A DNA stretch of 22,239 nt, taken from Plakobranchus ocellatus (lineage: Eukaryota > Mollusca > Gastropoda > Plakobranchidae). The notes below the pieces were generated by a model. The model ran no database searches. It was not told where the DNA came from and saw nothing but the letters and a program-made list of their open reading frames with translations. This document shows positions 9,581 to 17,549 of this stretch, piece after piece (the first letter of the stretch is position 1; every line of letters starts with the position of its first letter). The stretch covers positions 544,417-566,655 of the forward strand of contig BLXT01005617.1 in the NCBI GenBank assembly GCA_019648995.1. The letters are read 5' to 3'. A program made the position numbers and the translations under genes.

Positions 9581-10689
9581 AAGAACCTAGTATCTAACAT
9601 TTTCAAGTTTTGCAGTAAATGATGAAAAACTGTTTCGTTTAATAACTTTTGAAAGAATTGTCGTATCATTCCCATTTTTTCACTGGCACACACTTCTTGA
9701 AATATTCTATTTTGTCCTAAAAAAATAATTAACTTCTTAAATCAAACAAAGTCACAGCAGCTATAACTGTGTTTTGAGATAAGAGAAATACTGCATAGAA
9801 AAAAAAACACGAGTTTTAAAGAAAACCAGAGTATATGGTAGATACTAGGTTTACTGGCTAATGTTTTGGTGAAAAACATAGTGTCTGTCATATACTGTGT
9901 TTTACATGAGAAAAAGACTAATCATCACGAATTTCGTTTTGGCGAAGAGCATAGTATCTACCATATACTGAACTTTAGATTACAATTAGCCTGAATGTCA
10001 TAATAATAGTCCACTTTGTGGGCAAAGATGATGATTTTCAAAGCAAATACTATGTTTCTATGTTTGATGGTCAGTGCCCACAACATGGGAAGTAGTCTAA
10101 ACTGAATGTTTGCCTTTTATTAAACTAGTAACAATATCTGAACAGGAATATGAACAAAGAATGGAACTATGGCATAGAAGGATATAAAAATAGAACTTTG
10201 AAGGGCTGAGAGACAAATGTAATTAGGTAAAAGCAAACATCTCTATCATACAAAATCGTGATTGGCTTAAAAAGTGAAAAGACAGTATCTAAGTCATTGC
10301 ATTTGTCATGCGTGAAATTGATATTCATTAAAAATTGCAATTAACACCGAATACAGTCTTTTTTTTTAAGAAAATAGCTTTCCAAGAACTTGAACCACTC
10401 GCATTTTAATCTCTTGCTAGAGAAATTCTTTAAATCCGACTTCCTCAAACATTTCAATGGTTGAAAAGAAGCTAAACCCCAAACAAACCAAACCAGTATC
10501 ACCCTTTCCCTATAAGTGCACACATACTTTATACCCCNNNNNNNNNNNNNNNNNNNNNCCCCCCCCCACGCACACACACACATCTTGCATACGGTACCTT
10601 GAAATTTCAGTTAAGTGAAGAAAATGTTATTGCAAGCTTAGAAGGAAATATACAAAGGGTATGTCGTCACAAAGACGCGATGCATCGTT
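9581..10689. other. AT-rich spacer with a cluster of inverted/direct short repeats
   Basis: No coding homology. The stretch carries related words: AACCTAGTATCTA (9584-9596) and its reverse complement (9839-9851); AGTATATGGTAGATACT (9830-9846) and its exact reverse complement (9953-9969); and a variant at 9880-9896. The copies at about 9864-9898 and 9936-9970 repeat TTTTGG-GAA-A-CATAGT in direct orientation about 73 bp apart. Such nested short repeats are typical of subterminal regions of DNA transposons. It may be the 3' flank of the DUF7869 relic that follows. Confidence 0.55.
10538..10558. other. Assembly gap (21 N)
   Basis: Twenty-one undetermined bases flanked by poly-C and followed by a (CA)n run, so the gap fell in a low-complexity tract. 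Its true length is unknown. Confidence 0.99.
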
Positions 10690-12080
10690 TGTTATTCTGA
10701 AAACATGAGAACCCAAAAAGTCAATGAAACATGCTTTTCGTAGTCCACTGCCAAGTCTTTCACTTTGTCATTGACATTCAGGTTTTCCCAGAGAAGTCAG
10801 CTTTTGGATGAGTTTTTTTTTTCTTTGTCCTTTAAATTCAACGTTCTTTGAATCTGGTTGATTCTTCTTTCAGTTCAATGAAGACTTCAAGAAGTCTACC
10901 GTCTGAAAATCATTGTCGTATGAGTTACTGAGGTGGATCATCTGACTCCCACGCATACATTTCACATGGACCATTTTGTCCAAATATGGCTTGTTCTTCA
11001 TCTTTTTTAGAGCATAAGGACTCATGCCTGATTTTTATTCTTGGAAATCCTTGATTTGCACTGACTTCACCTCGCATTTGACTTTCTTCACAAATGTTTG
11101 GAAATCATTGAATTCATAAAATCATTTTCATGTTTCTCATGTCCTGTTGAATTTTTTTTGTGTTTGGAATAGGCTGAAATGATAGTGTGTCCCTTTTCGA
11201 GAAACTTGAGTTCAACTATTTCTGTTGCAACTATCTTGCTGTTGACAAGGTGCAATAATATGGTGAATAGTGTGCAATTTTTACTCTATGCTCCGCAGTT
11301 ATCCAAGCAGAAAACAACTCCCCTCATGTCTCTCATTTTCAACATGTGCGAGTGAAATGTTGATGCCAGATCTTATTCTTGCCTTCCACTGATTCCGTCA
11401 TACCATACAGCAGCATCGGTGCGCTTTCCTGACCCAAGTTATGTAAACGTTTCTTTAAAAACAGCCAGACGTCATTGTGAATATCGCCCCTTGAAGCATT
11501 CCATTTGTGGCAGCATAACAACTTTTTGCAGGTCGGCTGAAATAAACACTTCATCATTGAGGTGCCTTGACTGAGAGTCCTTCTCGTACTCCATTCTTGT
11601 CTTTGTAAACTTTTTTTTGTGAATCACATACTTTGAAACGTCACACTTGGTGACACAGTAGCAGTTTTCTTGTGCATCTCATATATCTCACACTCCTCAT
11701 GACCAAGGTGAGCCAAGGAAATGTTCATACTCTTAAAAATGTTGCAGAATGTCAGATATGAGATTGTGATTTTGGCTTTTATCTTGTAATGTTCATACAT
11801 TGATTGAACAATGATGTCAAAGGGCAGATAGCGTCGAAGTGGGACAAGGGCAGATCGGTAATGTGAGATGATTAATTTTTATGATTCAATGTGAGCAATC
11901 ACATCATCTGCCTCCCACGTCAATCAACAAAATGGTTTCTGCTCAGGTCCTCTCCTTATTGCTGTGCCAAAAATCTTTGTTATTGCCCCCAGAGTTCCAA
12001 GGAAAAAAATTTTGCACCCCTCAACGCGTTTGCCATCTATTGTTTTTAGAGTGTTCTTGTATAAAAAGCTATTTTTTTAG
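10690..12080 (-). pseudogene. Decayed DUF7869-type protein (transposase-like, RNase H-fold family)
   Basis: Read on the minus strand mostly in one frame, 12070 to 10690 gives blocks in the order of the animal DUF7869-type family: TIDGKRVEGCKIFFLGTLG (about 12040-11985), a HYRSAL...RRYLPFD block (about 11860-11817), a following Y-x3-C-x-IFKSMNI segment ending in HEECEIYE, ADLQKVVMLPQM (11537-11502), AVWYDGISGRQE (about 11417-11382), LDNCGA followed by SKN-TLF (from 11307), LEKGHTIISA (about 11201-11172), a C-terminal DFQ/MVHVKCMRGSQM region (about 11100-10945) and LAVDYEKHVSLTFW (about 10755-10715). In-frame stops include TGA near 11468, TAA near 11439, TAA near 11381 and TAG at 11286-11288, plus frameshifts. 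The N-terminus is lost at the junction with the LINE endonuclease. The family assignment is from memory of motif order; the biochemical role is unproven, with a DDE-like fold inferred. Confidence 0.65.
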
Positions 12081-12084
12081 TTTG

Positions 12085-12652
12085 AAGCCCAGAAACATTC
12101 GGCGGCAATGGAGGGTGAAGCCACTGCCAAATCAATCGCTGAGGTCCAATGATAAGCCAGAATTTAGAATGATTAAGTCATTTTCGGATGTGAACTCCTC
12201 GAGCATCCTCCCCCGCCCATCCCGGCGGGAGTCCCCCCACGCAGGAGAATGCGCGTTGAAGTCTCCAAGCACGAGAAAAGGCTTCGGAAGCTGCTCAAAG
12301 AGTTCAGCCAGAGAAAGTTTCGAAACTTGGGAATTGGGAGGCAGGTATAGAGAGCAAACGGTTAGGGTCTTTTCCAGGCTAATTGTGGCAGCTGCAGCAT
12401 GCAGGCCAGTTTTCAGATCAATTTCTGAGAAACGGGTACCGTTTCTGGTGAGGAGGGCCGCCTCGCCCCCGGGGGACCCACCCCGAGGAAGAAGCAGGGT
12501 GAAACCTCGGGTGGCAGCTGCCCCTCCCCAAGCCTGCATTCCTGCAGGGCCACAACAGCCGACTGCGATCGATTCAGCAGTAGCTTCAGTTCTTCATCAA
12601 AGTTACTTCTAAAACCACGAATGTTCCATTGAACCACGGTATCCATTACCAC
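12085..12652 (-). pseudogene. LINE ORF2 5' part: AP-like endonuclease fragment
   Basis: The minus-strand ORF begins with ATG at about 12645 (MDTVVQWNIRG). It encodes the exonuclease-endonuclease-phosphatase fold that nicks target DNA for LINE integration. Visible catalytic blocks are QWNIRG (Asn), VVALQECRL (Glu), AALLTRNG, TVCSLYLPPN and GDFNAHSPAWGDS (Asp/Asn). A frameshift near 12520 moves the reading from the frame with ALQEC to the frame with GGEAALL. Another near 12150 leads to AIDLAVASPSIAAE, after which homology ends at about 12085, before the expected SDH motif. About 187 codons survive. It is probably the same family as the RT half at 7295-9580, but roughly 900 bp of ORF2 between them is missing and unrelated sequence sits there. 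Its GC content is much higher than its surroundings. Confidence 0.85.
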
Positions 12653-13075
12653 AGACTATTTATTGCTTGGCAGGCCACCCTTTGGCTGGCCCGCCAAGCC
12701 TTTTTTGTAGGCTTCACCCCCTCCGTCACATGGACCTCGGGGTGAATGGGTAGGGAGGCGTGGGGGAAGGCGGAGGACCTTGGGGTTTCTCCGCCAAGGG
12801 CGGGGGGCGGGATTTGGAGGGGGATTGGGGTTTGGAGGAAAATGACCAGCCGATTGGGCAGCGTGGGTCAGCGCTGCCCTCCCGTCTCAGGAGAAGGAAG
12901 TGGCCAAGCAGGCATGTTGATGAGTGACAGCCACTGTTGCCGGGCCATCACCACCTCAACCTCCAGGATCCACCCTTACCCCGACACGGGTCGCACCTCA
13001 CGGCAAACAAGGCGCCCACACTGTGGGGGTAAGCCTCTCAATTATTCCCAGTACCGGAGGGCTACGGTGGATAGA
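12653..13075 (-). mobile_element. GC-rich LINE 5' leader
   Basis: A GC-rich stretch upstream of the endonuclease ATG on the minus strand. It holds (minus strand) AATAATTGAGAGGCTTACCC, GGTGCGACCCGTGTCGGGG and a short inverted repeat near the start codon (GCTTGGCGGGCCAGCC next to GGCCTGCCAAGC, 12664-12705). I see no gag-like ORF1 with zinc knuckles. The open frames in this stretch are composition artefacts. Confidence 0.55.
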
Positions 13076-13487
13076 AGTAGAGGATAGTATGAGAAGTGGA
13101 CGGGGTGATAGCGCAGGAAAGGAAGAGGATAGAAGACAAAGCAAGGTGGAGAGAAAGAGATGTCGCCCATGTACCGGAGAGTGGCAGTTCATTGGCGAAA
13201 CTCTGTTTTAGTCGCCTCTTAAGACACGCACAGTACGGTGGGTCGATTCTATCCCAGACTCCACATGGGAAGAGAAAGAAGTAGAGGATAGCAGAAGGAG
13301 AGGTAGACGGGACGATAGCGCAGGAAAGGAAGTAGGGATAGAAGACAAAAGCCAGGTGGAGAAAGAGATGTCACCTTGTCCTGAACGAGAGGCAGTCCAT
13401 AGGCGACAACCTGCTTTGGTCGCCTCTTAGTCTTACGACCCGCGGCAGCCACGGTGGAGCCAATTCTTCCTCGGGCCCCAGACAGGG
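13076..13487 (-). repeat. Two tandem ~207 bp units at the LINE 5' end (promoter-monomer-like)
   Basis: Two directly repeated, diverged units. GTAGAGGATAG occurs at 13076 and 13281, GATAGCGCAGGAAAGGAAG at 13107 and 13314, and GTCGCCTCTTA at 13211 and 13419, giving a period of 205-208 bp. On the minus strand each unit contains a GTAAGAGGCGAC or TTAAGAGGCGAC-type core followed by pyrimidine-rich sequence, directly upstream of the endonuclease ORF. The arrangement recalls the tandem 5' UTR monomers that act as promoters in some LINEs; promoter function is inference. Confidence 0.7.
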
Positions 13488-13573
13488 TAATCTTAGTAAT
13501 CTTAACTCCAATCCTTAAAATTGACACTGCAATCGATGGATGAAACTTAATCTTAGTAATCTTAACTCCAATC
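13488..13573. repeat. 26-bp direct repeat, 60-bp period
   Basis: The 26 bp TAATCTTAGTAATCTTAACT plus CCAATC occur identically at 13488-13513 and 13548-13573, immediately outside the last LINE 5' unit. The spacing suggests a 60-bp duplication at or after LINE insertion. Confidence 0.85.
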
Positions 13574-13984
13574 GCATTCCCATTTAAAGTTTTTTATGAG
13601 TTACCTTATAATATGCACACTAAGTTTCAAAACAAATATATATATGTATGTATAATCTGATCGTCATAATACTTTTAATTGCCCTAATTACTCTCAGTGG
13701 AAATAATTACAATATAAAAAAAAAACTCATTTCTGCACCGTTCATTAATAATATTCTGATTCGCTTCGCAATCAGCTCAAGCAATTTCACATATTTTTAT
13801 ATACAAAATGACAAAATCTATAATTATTCATTTAAACAAAACGATAAAAAATGAATTTGATGCATGACAATTGCACACTTGTAACAGTCCTAACAAGGCA
13901 AAAATATTAAAAGTCAAGTATCTTTAGTTAACATACGGAATAAATTTGCGAAGTTGAGTATGCTCTCAAAGGGTGAAAAATGAA
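13574..13984. other. AT-rich spacer, nothing recognised
   Basis: AT-rich. A 68-codon open frame at 13648-13854 is rich in I, N, F and K and shows no domain. This is where the 3' LTR of the minus-strand Gypsy relic would be expected, but I could not find a matching repeat near 18000-18700. Confidence 0.5.
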
Positions 13985-14640
13985 ACTTCACAAAATTGAA
14001 GGGTTTTCTGTCATGAAGTGAAGAACAGTGCTATTTAAACACAATTGCTCTGCTAAGAAAATCGCACAAAAAATATTTTGTGAACCTCTCAGGTATTCAA
14101 TTGAGAATATGTAGTCTTCTATTGCAAAGCCCATTCTTTTTAAGCGAGAGTTTTTTTTAACGTTTTATTATAGGAAACTAAGTGGTTTGTGGTCTGCTTT
14201 GCACGATGAAAAGTTTCATATGGAGAAATTTGGTCCAAATTGCTTTAGTCCAAACACCAATGCTACCAATTCTTTCACAGCTACACATACAGTATTTACG
14301 TTCTCTGTCTAGTAATTTAGGAGACGCACAAAAACATGGGAGCAATGAACTATTGAGTTCTTGTAAAAGGGGAGCGCCGATAGCAAAGTCCGAGGCATCG
14401 GATTGCAAGACAAATTTTGTTTTAGTGTAGAACATTTAGAACTAATGGTTCGGTGAGAAGAGATTTTAGACCATTAAGACTAGCTCCACACGACTTAATT
14501 GGGAGCCCCAGCTTTTGTGAGTTCAGTAAGAGGCTGAGCGAGTTAACGAAAATCTTTTGCGAAGAGCCTGTATTAATTCAATAGGCCTAGGATGCGTTTA
14601 ACCTCTGCATTTATCAAAAGTATTTCTTACAGAAAATTGC
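13985..14640 (-). pseudogene. Ty3/Gypsy pol relic: RT C-terminal end and RNase H
   Basis: Minus-strand coding remnant. At 14603-14577 lies the RT/connection block VKRILGLLN, followed by LFAKDFR and PLTELTK (about 14570-14520) and GLKSLLTEP (about 14470). RNase H then starts with FVLQSDASDFAIG (DASD codons within 14376-14399), followed by LLDRERKY (about 14310) and, after shifts, DYIFSIEYLRGS (about 14125-14080) near the domain end. RNase H removes template RNA during reverse transcription. Several frameshifts and stops break it. On this strand it lies downstream of an integrase remnant (15018-15420), which is the reverse of the usual Gypsy RT-RNaseH-IN order. Confidence 0.85.
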
Positions 14641-15017
14641 TTTAGCATGTCCTTAAATTTGCACCGGTCTTGCAAGTTTAAATATTATTCGCCTTTGTTT
14701 GATTCTCTGATTGCACCGCGGTGCCTATTGCCTTGTTGCACGATACTATTTTTAAGTTTTTTTCCGAACTTGAATAGTGAGGCTAGCCACTACTAACTGT
14801 ATTATTGCACAGATTGATTCGTCCTGTATGATTGCGTATTGACTCTAAAGTTTTCCATAATGTATGATCAGATTTTAAAGTTTTGAGGTTAGATCTACGG
14901 TTGCTTGCTAGCCCGACTAGTTCCATTTTCGATAATACAGTTCAAACGGATCAAATTAAGCAATAAAAAACTCACCCTACGCTCTACTTCATGTTTCTAA
15001 ATCTACCCAAGGGTATC
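14641..15017 (-). pseudogene. Probable eroded RT / deletion zone of the Gypsy relic
   Basis: Between the integrase and RNase H remnants only about 380 bp remain, far too little for the rest of integrase plus a full RT palm. A weak HEVERRVS-like block (about 14990-14967, minus strand) resembles the segment that precedes RT fingers. The YxDD catalytic box is not visible. I infer a large internal deletion. Confidence 0.4.
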
Positions 15018-15420
15018 TCAGGTTGAAATGCAATAGACTCCGATTTTTTTACAAAGCTGTTTTCGAAAAGATAAGCTAAATCGTTGACACGCTGGTCTAG
15101 TGTTTAGACAGAAAAATGCAGTAACGTCTTTGTGGTCCAGAGCCCGGAAACCAGGTGATGGCCGGTAGTGACGTTTCGCGGCAACAAGGCAATTCTTTAG
15201 TTTCACCCGAACATTTGGTTGCTACATTACATTTGCCTTGGCATACGTGACATGATTTGACGTAAATTTTTTTAGGTCCGTAACGTCGGGCCAGGACATT
15301 TTTCGGAATAATCGCTTCTAAGTAGCATATATATCGAGATGCCCTGCAGACGGAGTCGTGACAACGATACATTACTTTTCCTGAGTAACGTGGGCAATAT
15401 GAGGCACTTTTGCCTTTCAC
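15018..15420 (-). pseudogene. Ty3/Gypsy integrase N-terminal zinc region relic
   Basis: The minus-strand frame contains YVKSCHVCQG (15264-15235), matching the CxxC half of the HHCC zinc finger of retroelement integrases, preceded by a CHDS block (about 15360). A degraded start of the catalytic core (about 15160-15110, ITWFPGSGPQ) follows. Integrase would insert the DNA copy into the host genome. The second zinc His and the DDE residues cannot be placed, so this is a non-functional fragment. The neighbouring protease upstream and RNase H downstream on the same strand support one element. Confidence 0.65.
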
Positions 15421-16014
15421 TTTTTTATATATATCAAGCCTTGTGTAATAAGGTCCCCGTCCGTCAGCTTTCGCTCTAATAACTGAATCTAACGATCTAC
15501 AGTGGACACCATATATATATCGGGATCCTGTAATAACACTAGCAGGGAATTTTTTTTAAATCCCCCGTTTTTCGTAGTAAAAATTATGGGCAATAACATG
15601 GCTTCATCGAAGCTTAATCTGTTAATGCGTTTTAACAAGGACACAGACTCACTCAAATAAGTAAGAGTACAATGATGGAACGAACCCATGCGAGGCAGAA
15701 TCACTGCAATTACATGCTTAACAGCAGGTGAACCAAAAGGGGTTGCAGACCTCGATCTAGCACTAGGCCTTGTTACACACACGTGTAACAAGTCACGCGG
15801 CAGAGCCTGCTTGAGGTGTTCACACAATAATGCACGCTATCGGCGACGGATATTCTTTCGTTATGACCACCAAGGATGTCGAACGCACAAGGAAATGCCT
15901 TTCAATTTACGAAAAGTATGAAATCATCCAGGCTTTTGACAAAATATGCTGATTCATCCGTAAATGCTTACTCCCCTTGCATTTCTGATTTAATAGGGAT
16001 CTGATATAACAGGA
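15421..16014 (-). pseudogene. Gypsy pol linker region between protease and integrase, poorly recognisable
   Basis: It lies between clear protease and integrase remnants on the same strand. Open frames exist (for example 15827-15489 minus), but none shows a motif I can name. Segments of the kind VIAVILPRM near 15700 may derive from the pre-zinc-finger part of the polyprotein. The assignment rests on context only. Confidence 0.35.
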
Positions 16015-16454
16015 CTATTGCTCTGGTCCCACCATCCCTGGTATATCAGGTTTCCACAGTATCTTTACCTCTTTTCTGAATACATTGCAGTCTAAACGGT
16101 ATAATTCTGTTTTTGGTTCATCTTTATTTTGATTTGAAGCGTTAGCCGCAGCTGCTCTACTCTTTGCTCTTGTTACTGCCTTGGCTTTACTGTGTTGTTC
16201 TTTACTATTAATAAAATCGCTATTGCTGTCATTCACCCATTGCATCAGGCGATTATCAGAAATGTGGCCGCAATTGCCAACTATTAAGTCGGCAATGGGA
16301 TCCTCCACCATAATGCCCCTAGAACACCTGTAATGGTGTCTCAATTTGAATTCTGGCTACCGGGAAATCAAAAGGGAACCACCGAATAACCTACATTGGG
16401 TGGAATAGGACAAGTAGATCGACTCGGTTATTTTACTTTTTTATATGGCATGTA
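16015..16454 (-). pseudogene. Gypsy protease C-terminal half and protease-pol linker
   Basis: The minus-strand frame shows MVEDPIADLIVGN (16311-16273), the C-terminal hallmark of retroelement aspartic proteases (hydrophobic-D-hydrophobic-hydrophobic-GN). A linker rich in K, A and R follows, with AVTRAKSRAAAA (about 16190-16150), as is usual between protease and pol domains. The N-terminal half, with the catalytic DTG, lies on the far side of the MITE at 17081-17092. The protease would process the polyprotein. The segment from 16344 to 16454 is frameshifted. Confidence 0.75.
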
Positions 16455-17074
16455 CAGTGCACTCCACTTAATTCGACATTTCCCTTAATTCGCCGTACTT
16501 AAAAAGTCCCAAATAACTGGCTCTTAATCCTTTATAACAAAACTTTGCCCAAATCGACATGCTCTTGGCTCATTTCTCTTAAATCGACCCTTCTCGTTCG
16601 GTTTTCGGATCAAACTAAACCAAAATGCTTTGATCTGGCCGCCTCCCAAAGCAAAATTAATGTATCTGTTAACACAGACTATTCGTTGCGATTGAGTTAC
16701 TGCAGGGATGATGAAGTTTGAAATAAAGGGTAGGGAGTACGCAGGAGAGGAGGAAAGGTATGACAATGACATAAGGTTGGGCCTAGGCCAACGCTCTCTG
16801 GCCTAGACTTAACACTACAATATGCGCGGATGGTAGTGGCAGGCGTCCCCCGCTAGTTACCACTCATATGCATGAGTGTGTATGTGTGTGTGTGTATGGC
16901 TGGCGGTGAGGGAGAAGACTGAGTTAGCGCTGGTATATTTAATAATAAATACTATGGCAAAAGATGCTCACCCCCCCCCCCCCCCCCCTTTTTNTTTTTC
17001 TCACAATTCGACATTCTTTTAATTCGACACGTGTGGCTTGGTCCCATTGATGTCGAATTATCAGGTGTGCACTG
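16455..17074. mobile_element. pogo/Tigger-like MITE with TA target-site duplication
   Basis: A 620-bp element. The left end CAGTGCACTCCACTTAATTC (16455) and the right end, reverse-complemented (CAGTGCACACCTGATAATTC, from 17074), form terminal inverted repeats of about 28 bp with few mismatches, both reaching ATTCGACAT. It is flanked by TA at 16453-16454 and 17075-17076. The repeated word AATTCGAC recurs in both subterminal regions (16476, 17005, 17021). CAGTG-type ends with TA duplication and repeated subterminal ATTCGA words fit the pogo/Tigger branch of Tc1/mariner. There is no transposase ORF, so it is non-autonomous. It contains a (TG)n tract (about 16877-16897), poly-C (16971-16988) and one undetermined base (16994). 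Confidence 0.85.
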
Positions 17075-17240
17075 TACATTACTGCCTGTGTCACGCAAAC
17101 AACTGCTAACTCTACCGTTTATTTTATCTTGCGTTATTGGTAAACTAGTAGTTACGTAATATATTGTTGCAGGAGGCATTTGTATAGGTCTGAAATGAAT
17201 TATAAAATCTAGACGACCTATTATAGTCTGAAACATTATA
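17075..17240 (-). pseudogene. Gypsy protease N-terminal half with DTG
   Basis: On the minus strand the frame reads INGRVSSCLRDTGSNV, with the DTGS codons at 17081-17092: the catalytic aspartate motif of retroelement proteases with its preceding Leu-Arg. The coding is cut two codons later by the MITE at its TA site and resumes at 16452. This is direct evidence that the MITE inserted into the Gypsy element. Confidence 0.8.
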
Positions 17241-17549
17241 ATGCAATGCCAAAACGAATCTTCAGTGCGTTTTGGTGTATATCTGTGTGATCTATATGGT
17301 GCTCTTGCATTGCGCCTTTTGTTGCTCGTTATTCCGAGTGCAATGGTACTCTTCACGTTTCGCAGGATTGTACATTGGTCTGTTAGACTGATACCAGCCC
17401 TGGCGGTTTTGCCGGATGTTGAATCTTTCCTCACTTGTAGCTCTTATTCTTGTTTCTTTCCTGAAATTTTGACGTTGGTTCCTGATTTTTTTTTTTTGTA
17501 TGTACTTTCTGTGTCCATTTTGTCAGTTTTTGTGCACAAGTTTCCTGCG
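17241..17549 (-). pseudogene. Gypsy gag C-terminal / nucleocapsid remnant
   Basis: Lies between the SCAN-like gag block and the protease. It contains an N/Q/R-rich stretch (for example RFNIRQNRQGWYQSNRP at about 17430-17380, minus strand) followed by isolated cysteines (YHCTRNN and AQCKST around 17340-17300), consistent with a degraded zinc knuckle. A complete CCHC is not preserved. Confidence 0.45.

Noticed and set aside
11339..11557. 72-codon minus-strand open frame
   Set aside because: It is in the wrong frame over the DUF7869 relic. The family motifs ADLQKVVMLP and WYDGISGRQE are in the frame that contains stops.
11881..12612. 243-codon plus-strand open frame, the longest in the window
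   Set aside because: It lies antisense to the LINE endonuclease, whose catalytic blocks read on the minus strand, and extends into the DUF7869 relic. Its peptide shows no domain; it is a shadow of GC-rich coding on the other strand.
12746..13284. Several open frames of 60-113 codons in the GC-rich region on both strands
   Set aside because: Overlapping frames rich in R, G and P over a tandem-repeated, GC-rich LINE leader; no motif or conserved frame between the two tandem units.
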